Below are positions 32,506 through 45,334 of a stretch of 64,000 bases of DNA, piece after piece. The position numbers were made by a program, and so were the translations under genes. The notes beneath the pieces are model-generated. The model saw only the letters and a list, made by a program, of their open reading frames with translations. It was not told where the DNA came from and made no database searches. The DNA is taken from the NCBI GenBank assembly GCA_023213315.1, contig JAKCPI010022056.1:57075-121074 (forward strand), in the 5' to 3' direction. Numbering within the stretch: position 1 is the first letter of the stretch; every line of letters begins with the position of its first letter. This DNA is from Euborellia annulipes. Its lineage: Eukaryota; Arthropoda; Insecta; Dermaptera; Anisolabididae.

Positions 32506-33056
32506 CTTTATCTTACCTCTATATATATGTTAATATATAGAGAGAGAAAGTATTGGATTCATGTCAAAAATTCGATGTCGAGATTTTGATGGATATACAC
32601 GTTTTGAGGTCCCCTGAATCCAAAAAAGTGGTTTTCGCGACATGGTCTGTCTGTGTGTGTCTGTCTGTCTGTGTGTCTGTCTGTCTGTGAACAAAATATC
32701 TCAAGAACGAAAAGAGCTAGGAGGTTGAAATTTTATATTTAAGTTAGGCACCCTCATGGGACGTGACACGAAGCTTTTGAATACTAGTAAGTACTTTACT
32801 GATGTAGTTTTTCAGTTTTTTTTTTTCGATTTTCTCTAAATTCGCTCCAGCAATTTTTTTTTTTTTAATTCAAAAATCAATTATTTTTTAGATTCTCTTT
32901 AAAATGTATATTCTCATTTTGTCATTGAAATCTTCTGAAGACTATTTTACTCTTGTACTCCATAGAAAAGATAGGAGAAATGGTTGTCATGGTAACAAAA
33001 TATATTACCGAAGGTAAGAGAAAGTTGAGTGCTGTTTGCCAGTCACACCAGACTTT
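32506..33056 (-). mobile_element. Family A element, reverse, internally deleted
   Basis: Right hairpin and long TGTGTGTCTGTC microsatellite (32648-32688) are present. About 100 bp around the GTCGACACAAAAA segment and half of the left hairpin are missing. Confidence 0.8.
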
Positions 33057-33371
33057 TTTTTAATTGGTTTGGATGACCTAATCAAAAGCTCATTAACATT
33101 TCGGTTGCCTATCTTTCAAAGAGGAAAAGCAAATATATTAAAAGTCTAGTATTATTCTTCTTCACTACTTTCTCTGATCTGTTCAGCTAAGACAAAAACT
33201 AAGGACAATAAAATATTAATATGAAAAATTAATTTTAGGGGCATCAAAATCAATTTTTTGCTTACAATTAACTTGTATCATGACCATTCCATGTTTTTAT
33301 TTATTTATTTATTTATTTTTTTTTTTTTTTTTTTACTTCTTCTATATATCAACAATGGGTTATAAAAATTT

Positions 33372-33560
33372 GTTGTTGCGGGTTCGGATTCCAGGCAGTC
33401 CGATGATTTTATTTAAGCCATTTGGATGCCAAATGAATTAAATAAGAACGCCTGGACCCCAAATATATACTCGTATTTATTAAATCTTATATGGCCTGGA
33501 TACCGAAAAGACTGTGTGGATGGGTGTGTGACTGTGAGTGAGAAAAAAGTGTGTTTTTTT
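33372..33560 (+). mobile_element. tRNA-derived SINE, family S2
   Basis: TGCGGGTTCGGATTCCAGGC is followed by TCCGATGATTTTATTTAAGC, GCCTGGACCCC, CTTATATGGCCTGG and a GTGTGTGACTGTGAGTGAGA tail. Confidence 0.65.
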
Positions 33561-33599
33561 TATAAAAAGCCTTATCTTCTAATGCCAAAGATCATGGCT

Positions 33600-35720
33600 T
33601 CAGATGCCGAAAAAGACCTTACATAAATTTAAAAAAAAAAAATTCTTAAAGTGAAAAATGTATTAGGATGTTGGAAATTGGTTGCCTATTTTCCAGTAAT
33701 CAAACACCAACTAATTTGAGAAACCCTTAAAAGTCACTGTCATTAAAATAAGAATCTACTTTTTGTAGGTTGGTTGGGGATGCCCTGGCTGTACCTGCCT
33801 TACAAATAAAGTATTTTTGTTAATTAATATATCATTTAATGATCAGAGTCATTTTATATTCAAAGACAACCCATAAATTGGTTTTCATGTGAATGTATTT
33901 ATCTAAATTCTCTTTTGTTTATTTAAAACCAAAGACCCCTTTTTAACAAGGCATGTATAAACATGAGGGTTCTTGTTTCGAGAGGGACTTCAAGCTTAAA
34001 ATAAAATAAAAAGTATCTACTTAGCTTACGAAATATCAGAATAAATTACACTTATTTAAACCTTAATGATCACCCAAGTCAATTAAAGACCCGACTACGT
34101 CAGGCCCTACCTTAACCACAAAATTTTCTCTTCTTGTTCTAAATTGAGAGCATTGAATTAAATAACTTTCGGATTGGATAAACGAATTAAAATACATCCA
34201 TTGACAACATATGCTTGTATTTGTATATTAATATAACAAAATTTAACTATAAGTAAATTCATCTTTTTTGACATTTATAGACTACGCTTTGAAAAGCTCA
34301 AGATGGATACGTTCCGAATAAAGAGTTTGATATAAATAGAGGCTCTTTTTTTGCAACACTTCCATTAAATTAATATATATTTACTAACCATATCCTATCA
34401 ACATTAAATAAAAAGCAAAACAAAAGGATTTAAAGTAATTGAAAATGAATAAAAACATTTCAATTCAAATCCCGTTCATGAAATTTCATAATAAAAGGTT
34501 CAGTAGGCCTATATTAAAAGGTTCAAAAAAAAAAAAAATAATTCCGAATTAAATTGGTATTTGAAAAGAATCTGCTTTTAAATAAATTTAATTAAAGTGA
34601 AAAGTATTAGATACGAACTTTAAAGAAAAAAAAAATACCAACAAAAGATATTTCATTTTAAATTAATTTATATGATATATCACATTAAATAATGTAATGT
34701 GTTGTTTATTTTTTAGAAGAGATCAAATAAAAAAATGGCATGCAATTTACGATCTCCCTATCCTCCATTGGATACATCAATCATCTAGGTATTAAATTGG
34801 CAAATTACGGAGATAAATTCCTATTATAAGTCCCCACCCTCCCATTCAAAGGCTAGCAAAATATATTCACAAAATTTGTTTAATTGCTTATTGATCTATC
34901 ATTTAGAATTTTGAGTAAGATTTAAATTCTAGTCTTTTTATTAAATTGTTCGAGTAAAGACTTTCCTAGGTTTAATTAAAAAATAGTGGTTTATAGCTAC
35001 TGGGATTGTGGGAAGTGGGGAAAATTAAATGTAGCTCTCCTACAGCAAAGCAGCCCCTGGGAGATCTCACTTTACGCTCTCTCTCTCTCTCTCTCTCTCT
35101 TGCTTCTACAATCTTCTATTTTATTACAATTCTTCTTTAGCCACAAAACTTAAACAAAGTTAAAGAGGGAACCCTTTACTTATTATCTGGTTCACCTAAA
35201 TTCGACAATCGATGTTAATTTTCTAAATAAATATGATTTGCCTAGCAAAATAAAAGGAATCTAATCTATCTTCTAAATAAAATGTGAAAAATATATCTAT
35301 GTATATTAGGGTGGCTCTTATTTTCAAATTGTTCCTTTAAATAAAAAAATAATTCCTGGAAAAAGGGAGAAAAAAATAGATGAAAAAGAAGACGTAGCTC
35401 ACGGAGCTTAAAGTATAAAACAAAGATTACATAGGAATTTGTTTAATTAATTGAACTAAAATTCTTGAAGCCCTGTACTATTTCTTTTGAAAACACCTTA
35501 TAATTTTATTTTCGAGATCTATTCATTTGAATAAGATTAAGATATTAATATCAATGAATAGCTCAAATCGGCTTTGACTACTCACACATTTGTTAAATAA
35601 TTATGAAAAATAAGAAATATGAACAGATTTATGCTGACGAACTTTGACAGATGATACATTTTAATTTATCTGTTCTTTAGAATCGGAATTCAAGGCGCAT
35701 GCCTTTATTCTTTCCTAATT
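33600..35720. other. AT-rich unique sequence
   Basis: No gene is recognised. A (CT)n run is at 35078-35099. The rest is A/T-dominated with no family A or hAT ends. Confidence 0.5.
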
Positions 35721-36024
35721 AGCCTACGGTAGTGGTTTCCAAACTTTAAGTTACCACGCCTCCCTTAAAAATAATTAATCATATGACGCCTCCCCCCCCC
35801 TCCCATTTTATAAAATAATACAAAAACAAAAAATTTTAATGCTAAAAAATATAAATTTATATAAAAATATTTTTTTTATTTATTCTTATTTATATTAAAA
35901 CTAGCAATAATTTGGAAAATTGGTCCTGTGGGCAATATTCGCGCCTCCCCTTAGACTAGTCCGCGCCTCACAGTTTGGAAAACGCTGGTATAAGGGTATT
36001 TGATGGCTGGTGGAATTTGTATCA

Positions 36025-36240
36025 GGAATGAAAGTTAGAAGAAAACGCAACCAGAAATTTTTCTTTAAAAATATATTTTAACAGCTTAACGCTTCTGCCT
36101 TGGTCAAAGCTATCCTCGGAGCTGTTAGTGGTCATTCGAGGATGGCTTTAATCAAAGCCTAAATGTTAGCTGTTAAAATATATTTATAAAGAAAAATTTC
36201 TGGCTCCGTTTTTTCTAACTTTCATTCCTGAAGAAAAATA
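36025..36240. repeat. Palindrome with decayed hammerhead-like core
   Basis: Paralogue of 6585-6780: arms AGAAAACGCAACCAGAAATT and the inverse, with GAGGATGGCTTTAATCAAAG in the centre. Confidence 0.55.
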
Positions 36241-36257
36241 TTTTTCTCAAATCTTAT

Positions 36258-36455
36258 TTTCACGCCCTAGGAGGGTGCCTAACTTAGACACACAGGCAGA
36301 CCATGTCGCGAAAACCACTTTTTTGGATTCAGGGGACCTCAAAACGTGTATATCCATCAAAGTCTCGATATCGAATTTTTGACATGAATCCAATACTTTC
36401 TCTCTATATATAGGCCTATGTATATTAACTTATATATATATAGGTAAGAGAAAGT
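36258..36455 (+). mobile_element. Family A element, right half
   Basis: It begins in the middle of the body and runs through CCATGTCGCGAAAACCACTT to GGTAAGAGAAAGTAAAAA. It corresponds to 6797-7056 in the sister composite element. Confidence 0.7.
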
Positions 36456-37119
36456 AAAAATTCAAATCCTAATTGAGATTAGTTCTATATACAATAAGAT
36501 GCGGTAACTCACCCCAGTAAAATTCTAAGTGGACTAATCATATCTTACTTTTCTACCTAATGAAAAAAATCCCTACGAAATTCTGCAAAGGATTCGATGA
36601 GTTCCTATGTTACTTAGTGTTATTATCTGTTTATGAGAGTTTCGAAATTTTCAAAAATTAATTCCGCCCCAGTAATAAGAAATTTTAGAATTAAAATAAA
36701 ACGTTTCTATTCTATTATACTATTTGCTAAATATAGAATATAAATTTTAACTCAAACGGAATGCACTTATTTTTTAGTAAAAGAATTAAAAAAACATTAA
36801 TATCTTTATGCATTATAGGGATGGGGCATTAACCCCCCTGGTTAATGCCTTCATACCTCCTCACCCCCTTAAGGAACTGCGAGCCTTCACTGCGAAATTA
36901 CTCTCAAAATAATTTGAATTCATTTATAAATAATTTTTTTATTTTTATTTTATTATTTTGAAATTATTTTATTTTAATTTTCACCCCTTAATCCACCCCT
37001 GTGTAAAAGTATATTAAGGAAATTTGATTAACGAAGATATAGGAAATATAGAAAGAATATAATGGTAAATAATGGTGATTTAAAAAAAGATAAAAAAAAT
37101 GCCCTCAGGAAGGTAGGCC

Positions 37120-37810
37120 CGCTACCAACTACATCAAGTAGTTAGTAGCGGGCCTACCTTCTATACCGAACGTCGCGGGTTCGGACCCCTGGCAGTCCGA
37201 AATGGATATCAAATGGCTTAATTAGAAATGCCTGGACCCCCAATATATATATTATTAGTAGAAAATAAAAGGTCGAGCAGCTATGATAATTTCTTTATTT
37301 GAGAACCCACAGCGACGTTTCGGTCGACTATGCGACCATCTTCATGGCTAGAGTTCAGTCAACAGAAAAACCTCTTAAGTTCTTTGACAGACATTTCATA
37401 AAATACATTACGATCTATCATATATAATGCATTCAGCGCCAAAGTCAATATAAATTCATAATATTTATATTGACTTTGGCGTGAATCATTATATATGATA
37501 GATCGTAATGTATTTTATGAAATGTCTGTCAAAGAACTTAAGAGGTTTTTCTGTTGACTGAACTCTAGCCATGAAGATGGTCGCATAGTCGACCGAAACG
37601 TCGCTGTGGGTTCTCAAATAAAGAAATTATCATAGCTGCTCGACCTTTATTTTCTACTACATATTGATTCAGCTATTCGCCTCGCTAACATATATATTAT
37701 TAATTAATAACGGGTATCTTATAAAGTCTTATTTGACCTGAGTTGCCGAAAAGACTGTCTGAATGTGTGTGAGTGTTGAGTGTGAATGAGAAAAAAGTGT
37801 GAGTGTTTAA
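37120..37810 (+). mobile_element. tRNA-derived SINE S2 split by a fold-back element
   Basis: The head (GTCGCGGGTTCGGACCCCTG), preceded by a 24-bp-arm hairpin (AGGTAGGCCCGCTACCAACT), and TCCGAAATGG..GCCTGGACCCC lie left of the insertion. The AAAGTCTTATTTGACCTGAG..GAGTGTTGAGTGTGAATGAG tail lies right of it. Confidence 0.65.
37258..37689. mobile_element. Fold-back element with hammerhead-like cores, 13-bp target duplication
   Basis: Two arms of about 195 bp (GTAGAAAATAAAAGGTCGAG and its inverse ending 37661) meet near 37455. A tail, CATATTGATTCAGCTATTCG, follows the right arm. The flanks ATATATATTATTA (37245-37257, 37690-37702) are identical. Each arm carries ATGAAGATGGTCGCATAGTC followed by GACCGAAACG, with a perfect GGTCG/CGACC stem before GAAAC. 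Tail-to-tail copies with a hammerhead motif fit Penelope-like retroelement ends. Confidence 0.6.
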
Positions 37811-38489
37811 AAAAAGAAAAAAAAAAAGATGAAAAATAAAAAAACTAATTTTTTTTTTCAATGACACCTACACTCTCCCTCCTTCTTTCAACAGCTTATA
37901 CAGTATTCTCCCTCTACCCTTAGTGAAATACAAAAAAATTAATTTCATATTCAAAAGAATCGTTTTTCGCAGTCAAATTTTTTGTTTCTATCATTTTTTT
38001 TTTTTCAACGATAAAATGCATAATAATTACCTTTAATAAGACACTCAAGAGGGTGTGTTGGCTGACGGAGTGGTCAGGGTGGGTTACACTATATTAATTA
38101 TTAACTTTGATTCACTTTAAACACAAAAAAGAGAGCAGCGCCTGCCGCGCGGCAACGCACTCGACTGAACGAGAGATTTGTCTCTCTCTCTCTCTGTATA
38201 GGAATAAATAGATGGACATAGCAATTCCCTTTTTATTAAAAGTAAAAAAAATACTTTTTGCTCTAATCTAACTATATTTATAACTGGAAAAGAATGTCAA
38301 CAAGTGATTTGGAATATTCCAAGGCCTTTCTTAAATAATCAACCCTTCATCCCCCCCCCCCTAATCAAAATAATAACGCTATTTTTTGAATGTTTTCTAT
38401 TTATTTGGCTTCGATTTAGCTAAAAAAAAAATAAAAAATAAAAACATTTTTTTCAATTTTTCAACCCCTAATCCAATCTTTTTTTTTTT

Positions 38490-38622
38490 TTTTAAACACA
38501 CACTTTTTTGTCTTTTCGGCAACTTAGGCCATATAAGACTTTTTACGATAACGGTAAATAAGATTATATATATGTTGGGGTCCAGGTATTCTTATTTAAG
38601 CCATTTGAAATCCAATCTTAAT
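38490..38622 (-). mobile_element. SINE S2 tail, reverse
   Basis: CTTTTCGGCAACTTAGGCCA, TATAAGACTTTTTACGATAA and GGGGTCCAGG..TTATTTAAGCCATTTG are the S2 body read backwards. Confidence 0.55.
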
Positions 38623-39096
38623 AAATAAAATAATTAACAATGCTATCGCCTTCGGCGAGCTTCGCGTCTAGTCAGAAAAAAATTAAAACCGTGAAAAACT
38701 TCCCTGGATCCGCTTTTGGGTTTTACACATAGTATAATTTTCTAGAATGAATCTTACTTTAAGCCAATAGTTTCCCAACTTTATGTTACAACGCCTCCCT
38801 TAAAAATATTTAATAGTATGACGCCCCCCCCCCCCCATTTAATAAAATAATACAAAAACAAAAATTTTTAATACTAAAAAAAAATAAATTTATATAAAAA
38901 TATTTTTTTTATTTATTCATATTTATTATTTTAATTAAAAACTCGATGAGCCGCACTGGCACCGTCTCTACTGATAATAAAACTAGCAATCAATAGGAAA
39001 ATTGATCTTGGTGGCCAATATTCGCGCCTCCCCTTAGACTATTCCGCGCCTCCCTAGGGAGGCGCGCCTCACAGTTTGGAAAACGCTGGCCTACGG

Positions 39097-39655
39097 GATA
39101 TTATTTAGACATATTTTAAGAATCCATTAAAAAATATTATTTAGACCCCTAACACAAGAGGCGGATACTCTACGATTGTACTATGGTTCAAGGACGAGCA
39201 AGAATTTAAAGATAGTTTGAATAACATTTTTGACATTTTACATTCAAATAATTAAAATTGAGGAAGAGAGGTCTAACTTTTCCTATTAGTTATAAGTTAT
39301 TAATTAAATGACTTTAAATTTTGAAGATATTATTTTTTTAATGCAATGGAAAAGATCTACCTCCATAAATAAGGACCACTCTAATTTAAGGATACCCTAA
39401 TGTATATAGAAATCAACAATATTCTATGAATCTATCTATCAAATTAAGTACACATTTAGTATTTGAAAAGGCGATTTGGAAAGTAGTAATAATGTGAATC
39501 TTTTGGAAAATTAATTATAATCAAATATCTTCAAAATGTGAATTGCTTTTAGCAGCTTCTATCCTCGGGGAAGGCGAGTTTTGCGAGTAGTAGATAAATA
39601 AATAACAATTAAATATCTCGTGAAAGAAGAGTTTCGAGAATAATGTGTGTAGAAA
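39097..39655. other. AT-rich unique sequence
   Basis: No gene or repeat is recognised between the composite hAT element and the half palindrome at 39660. Confidence 0.5.
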
Positions 39656-39659
39656 CTTT

Positions 39660-39820
39660 TTTCTTTCAGTTGAATTCACTTGAGTCGGAGCAAGTGCACA
39701 GTATTTGATAACGGCTGCAGAATAAGCAGTCGAAACGTTGTACAGTATTTATATATTTTTAATAAATAATTAATATAAAAATGTTAAGAGAAAGTTGTCC
39801 GTTGAGTCACACCAGATTTT
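39660..39820 (+). repeat. Half of the 17765-18043 fold-back plus family A remnant
   Basis: TTCACTTGAGTCGGAGCAAG..GCAGTCGAAACGTTGTACAG repeats the right arm of the element at 17765-18043. It is followed by AAGAGAAAGTTGTCCG..GTCACACCAGATTTTT, part of a family A left hairpin. Confidence 0.65.
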
Positions 39821-39824
39821 TGAG

Positions 39825-41095
39825 ATTTTTATCAGTCCGATGAAAATTATTTAGGAGAAAGCTTGAGTGATCGGTTTTGATGAGGTTTATTTATTTATTT
39901 AATTTTAAAATCGTCCAGCAAAATATTTTCATTATCCAAATGAAATGCCGTAAAAAGTTAGTAAGTATATAATATCGTTTATTCATTTCCAGTAGCTCTA
40001 TTTCAATTTTTGCGTTTTATATCTAGATGATGTGATGTATTATTTAAGACCCGTTATATTGGCATACGAAACAATCAAGAGAATGAAGTGAACAGATGAT
40101 TAGTTTGTCAGATTAAATCACATTTGACAAGAAACATTTTGAAAATAGACATGAGTAGAGCAGTTCGTAAATTTCCAGCTGTCCAAATTATCTTTGTCGT
40201 TCTTTGTATTAAAAAAAAAAAAAAGAGATCGAAAATAGATCAGAGTTATCGTCTCTTTAATTCAACAATTCTTAACTTTTAGGACGATTTATTTCCTTTT
40301 GTCTCTTTCTCTCTCTTTCACTCTTGTATAAATATTTGTATTGACGTTTAGGGAGATGGTAAATCGAAAATAGGATATCAGTCAAGAGAATGATATCAAT
40401 CAAACCATTTCAATAAAGGGAAATTAATGTAAATAAATGTAAATTGATTTTCATCTATCCAAAAATTAATTTAATTGAAGTAAAAAAGAATATTTATAAT
40501 AATTTTAATCCTTGTTTGATATTCAGAGAGAATAATTTTAATATTAAAACGTAATACTGAATTATAATTAATTATATATTTTTGAATTAATAATTAGAGT
40601 TATAAAAGTGCAATAGTTTTAAAAATAAATAATAAACTTTTAACAATAATTAACTGCAAAATAAGAGATACAAATTTCAATATTTGGATTATCAAATGAA
40701 GGTATATTTGGAATTATCCCTCAAGTGCATGCAATTCTGCGAGAGAATTCCATCTGCAGATTAAGTGGAAATTTCAATAGAGACCTCCCTTAACTGTCAT
40801 GAATATTCCACCTGGGAAAAATCCCGGAGCTGAAGCTCCTGGGATTCAAATCCACGTCAATTAGTGTGCCTTTATGGCTTCCCTACTAAATCATAGCATA
40901 GTATATATAGTAGAGCTAATAAAAACTGCAACAATTTGAAACACACTGAGATTAGAGATAGCTTTATTTTGACTCACACCCTCGTCCCCCCCCCTCGACC
41001 CAAAAAAAAAAAATAAATAAATAATAATCAATTTATCTTTTGTGTTCTAAAACTATTTTTCTTTCTCTGAATGTGGTCAGAGATAATTTAGGATG
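39825..41095. other. AT-rich unique sequence
   Basis: No convincing gene. A tRNA-like box B (GGATTTGAATCCC on the minus strand near 40845) may be a SINE relic. 40946-41060 (poly-C/poly-A with ACACTGAGATTA) recurs at 41530-41635. Confidence 0.45.
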
Positions 41096-41098
41096 TTT

Positions 41099-42215
41099 TA
41101 CTTTCTCATACCTATGTATATATGTAATACTTTTATAGAGAGAGAAAGTATTGGATTTATGTCAAAAATTCGAAGTCGAGATTTTGATGGATATACACGT
41201 TTTGAGGTCCCAAAAAAGTGGTTTTTGTGACATGGTATGTCAGTGTGTCTGTCTGTGTACAAAATATCTCAAGAACGAAAAGAGCTAGGAGATTGAAATT
41301 CTATATTTAAGTTAGGTAACCCCCCGGAATGTGACATGAAGCTTTTGAACAAAATTGGCCAAAAAGTACTAGTACTTTACTTATGTACTTTTTCATTTTT
41401 TTTTTTAATTTTCTCAAACGACAAACGATTTAGATTAAAATTCATAAATCAATTATTTTTTAGATTCTCTTTAAAATGTATATTCTCATTTTGCCCTTGA
41501 AATCTTTTGAAGCACAATTTACTCTTGTACACTGAGATTATTATTATATGAAATACCTTTATTTCGACATACCTCCTCGCCCTCCCCCCCCCCCCAAAAA
41601 AAAAAAAAAAATCAATTTATATTTTGTTATCTAAAACTTAATAGGAAAGATAGGAGAAACGGTTGCCATGGTAACAAAATATAAATATTCCCATGTTTAT
41701 AAATTTTATATTTTGAATTCTAAAATATCTGTGGAAACTAAATATATCTCAACACAAAAAAATCTGGTGTGACAAGCACAGAACACAACTTTCAATTACC
41801 GAAGGTTAGAGAAAGTTGTGTTCTGTGGGATCAGTCACACCAGATTTTTTACTTTCTTTTACTGATAAATTTACATATGAAAATTTGCCGAGATTTTGAT
41901 GGAGGTTTTGAGGTCCATTGAGTTCAAAAAAGTGGGTCCTGCAAAATGATCTGTCTGTGTGTGCGCGTGTGTTCTGTGTGGGATGATTTAAGGCATGAAG
42001 GGAATGAGCTAAGAGGTTGAATTTTAGAAATATTCAAGTTAAGAACACTCCGGGACAAAAATGAATTAAAATAAGCTATTTGAGCAAAATGGGCCAAAGG
42101 TACTAGTAGGTACTTTATTGAAGTACTTTTTCAGTTTGTTTTTTTTTTATCGAATTTTTCAAAATTTTGTCTAACGATTTCAAATCAACTATATTTTAGA
42201 TGCTCTGTTAGAATT
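41099..42215 (-). mobile_element. Two reverse family A copies in tandem
   Basis: 41099-41853 is near full length, with a poly-C/poly-A block inserted at 41530-41635. 41860-42215 is a more diverged copy lacking its left hairpin (GGTACTAGTAGGTACTTTAT, GATGCTCTGTTAGAATTTTT). Confidence 0.75.
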
Positions 42216-43190
42216 TTTGGAATCAGTGCTACCCATATAAGCCCAAGACCAAAATCACTGTTCGCCTCTGTTATATATAGCCTAATAATACAAAGGAATA
42301 AACAAATATAGCCAAACATCGGAGAATAATAAAATTTACATTCCGAGACAAGAAATTTAATAACATTATAACTAATATGGAACATAAATTAAACCCTACA
42401 ATAGGAATGAGTGAAGTTTGACATTAAAATTTACACGTGACATTGTTTCATATATTAATAATCCCTTTTAATGTATCTATCTTTGAATACTCTGTCTAAA
42501 TAGAATAAAGTCACTTCACTCGTGAAACCATTTTACATTGATAATTAATTATCCTCTGTAATTTCATGGGAATTATTAAACCCTTTTGTTAAGAATCTAG
42601 TCTATTGAATTGAACAAATGCTTTTAATAAAAGTGATTTAATTGAGACCTCGGGGCTCTCTCAGTTAAGATAAGATGTTAAATTCAGTCAAGTTCTTGCT
42701 GAGGTAATTTCGCCTAAAGGGGAATGAATCATTAAAAAAACAAAAAAATGAAAATTAAAACAAAAGAAATTGATTTTGTTTTTAAAAAGAATATCAATCA
42801 AGGCGTGTATTCAGTTAAATTATTTTAATCAATGGGAACAATTTATGAGATGATTCTCCATCAAAGGTCATTTTTGTTCAATTCAATTTATTAATTAGGA
42901 ATGACAAACCCCCTTTAACTTGGAGAATAAAGTATTATATCAAAATTTGATCAAAGTAAAAAAAAAAAAAAACATCTATCAAAAACTCGGAGATGGGCAA
43001 GCAGAAACAGACAATGAACAGGTATTTTTCTCCTTATGTCAATTGAGCTAAAATTCGTGTTGTATATGACTAATACCGACCAGGAGCAATAACCCGGAAA
43101 TAATACAGAATAGATAAACAAATACTACTCTGTTTTAATTTGAGAAGTAAATATTTATAAAAATGCAATTATTTATAGAAAAATTAATTA
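42216..43190. other. AT-rich unique sequence
   Basis: No gene or known repeat is seen. The longest open stretches look random. Confidence 0.5.
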
Positions 43191-43194
43191 GTTT

Positions 43195-43330
43195 TGATAG
43201 TGTAAAGGATAGCACACCGATGCTTCAAAAAGGATGGAGCTTCTGGGTTCGATACTGGGGGGCAATGGGGCGCTTGGCCCCAACAAAAAAACATACACTC
43301 ATGCTATTACTAGTTAAGTCCGAATCGAGG
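43195..43330 (+). mobile_element. tRNA-derived SINE, family S3, diverged
   Basis: GTGTAAAGGATAGCACACCG with CTTCTGGGTTCGATACTGGG, then GGGGCGCTTGGCCCCAACAA, parallels 21665-21785. Confidence 0.55.
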
Positions 43331-43502
43331 TATTTATTGAATATTAATATCTTATTCAGATGTATAGATATCGGAAAATATTTAACTATAATATAACCCC
43401 TTCTCCCTATGGGCTTTGCTGCTTACAGTAGGGTGTTAGAGCAGACCCAGATGTGTGTTTCCCTCTTGGTTTTAACAGCGGTGGATAAGTGAGAAATTAT
43501 TC

Positions 43503-43706
43503 TTTAAGGTGCGCGTCTCGGGGTGCTAATTTTGGAAGATTCCAACGGCCTCAATTTTGAAGCTATCGACCTCAAATTTTTTTTAAATTAAAGCTATTTA
43601 AAATATCTACAACTTATAGAAGGGTTTTTTGATTTTCGAAAAAATAATTTTTTTTTTAGATTAATCGCATTAAATAAAAGATATATGTAAAAAATTCGCT
43701 CTAGGC
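43503..43706 (-). repeat. Interspersed repeat I, copy 2
   Basis: Inverted relative to 375-550; shares GGTGCGCGTCTCGGGGTGCT and the TAATCGCATTAAATAAAAGA segment. Confidence 0.6.
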
Positions 43707-43915
43707 TATTTCTAAAAGAGAGAATCAGATCATGAAGAATAAAGAAGATATTTTTCAAAAGAAGGATGTAATCAGTCATCCCCTCCACTTAGATTCCTTA
43801 ACCTCTTTTTTTTATGGACTGGAATTTTCGAGCCTTCGGGCTATTCTAACGCTACCGAATTAGTAACTCAAAGTCTACAATAGCTACGAACATATAGCTA
43901 ATGAATATAATTTTT

Positions 43916-44640
43916 ACTTTCTCTTACCTCTATATATATGTTAATATATAGAGAGAGAAAGTATTGGATTCATGTCAAAAATTCGATGTCGAGATTTTGA
44001 TGGATCTTCACGTTTTGAGGTCCCCTGAATCCAAAAAAGTGGTTTTCGCGACATGGTCTGTCTGTGTGTCTGTGTGTCTGTCTGTGTGTGTGTGTGTCTG
44101 TGAACAAAATATCTCAAGAACGAAAAGAGCTAGAAGGTTGAAATTTTATATTTAAGTTAGACACCCCCATGGGACGTGACACGAAGCTTTTAATCAAAAT
44201 CGGCCCAAAAGTACTAGTACTTTACTGATGTAGTTTTTCAGTTTTTTTCGATTTTCTCAAAATTTGCTCCAACGATTTTTTTTTAAATTCAAAAATCAAT
44301 TATTTTTTAGATTCTCTTTAAAATGTATATTCTCATTTTGTGATTGAAATCTTCTGAAGACCACTTTACTCTTGTTCTCCATAGAAAAGATAGGAGAAAT
44401 GGTTGCCATGGTAACAAAATATAAAAATTTTAAATATATCACATCTCACAGCCACTACTTCGAACATATATAAATATTTTGTCATACTTATAAATTATCT
44501 TGAAAATCGAATGTACCGTACTGTCGGAAACTAAATACATGTGGACACAAAAAATCTGGTGAGACAAGCACAGTACACAACTTTCGATTACCGAAGGTAA
44601 GAGAAAGTTGTGTGCTGTGCGCCAGTCACACCAGATTTTT
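43916..44640 (-). mobile_element. Family A element, reverse, near full length
   Basis: Right hairpin 43916-43960, microsatellite 44058-44102 and left hairpin 44551-44640. A 48-bp unrelated insertion, with TATCACATCTCACAGCCACT, interrupts the ATAAATATTTTGCC segment near 44430-44475. Confidence 0.85.
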
Positions 44641-45127
44641 TAAATAATAAATTATGTTCAAGGAAAATTTCCTCAGGGAAAAAGCCATAAAGAAACATTA
44701 TTAGAACATTAATCTGCAGAATTAAATACATTGCTCCATTCAACGAAATTAAATTCAAAATAATTGGTATATGAAAAAAAAAATGAATAGTGAATGTCTT
44801 AATCCTTGCTACGACTGAGAAGGAGTGGAGTTAAAGAAATATTACGTTAGCAATCTATAACTAGTCTCATCACATTTTCTAACAAAAGGGAGGAAGATTA
44901 TTTATTTGCTTACGTTTTGAAAGAAAAAAAGTTGTTCCTTAAAAGATCAAATATAAATGAAATGCTTATAAGCAAGGAAGTTAAGCAGCTTACTATTGCT
45001 GACAAGAGGGGGTTAAAACAATTAATTGCTTAGGTAATACTTGGTTTCTATACAAGGAGAGAAATCACCTTGAGAGTATTTATAAATTTAATTTCTAAGA
45101 TTTCGATGCACCAAGGGAAACAAAATA

Positions 45128-45215
45128 TATCTCGACAGACTGTGATAGCACATCACAGAACTTTCGATTACAGAAAGTAAGAGAAAATGCTGAGCGGACA
45201 GTCCCACCAGGTCTT
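45128..45215 (-). repeat. Family A left hairpin, diverged solo copy
   Basis: TTTCGATTACAGAAAGTAAG and GGACAGTCCCACCAGGTCTT retain the stem layout of the left hairpin with several changes. Confidence 0.5.
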
Positions 45216-45334
45216 TAAAATTATTTAGAACAAATAGGCCTATAAAGAAGCTAAATCTCAAATTTTATTTTATTTTTTTTAACCCGTTTCGGCAACTGAA
45301 GCCATTAGGTGTTTGGATTTATATTATACATTTT

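Larger units (their letters stand above)
35730..39088. mobile_element. 3.4-kb composite hAT-type element, copy 2, target duplication GCCTACGG
   Basis: The outer ends TAGTGGTTTCCAAAC and GTTTGGAAAACGCTG are flanked by a perfect 8-bp duplication GCCTACGG (35722-35729, 39089-39096). The order of parts matches 6289-9391: end module, palindrome, right-half family A, private 1.2-kb DNA and end module. It lacks the family A copy of copy 1 but has an S2 SINE interrupted by a 432-bp fold-back element (37258-37689). Confidence 0.85.

Noticed and set aside
40800..40880. Minus-strand mini-exon GSHKGTLIDVDLNPRS
   Set aside because: It has a possible acceptor and donor but is only about 70 bp, matches nothing I recognise in highwire, and may be a tRNA-like relic.
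43964..44155. Conserved short frame MDSCQKFDVEILMDLHVLRS in several family A copies
   Set aside because: It appears in many copies, but the frame ends at the microsatellite, is broken in most copies and shows no coding-type constraint by eye.
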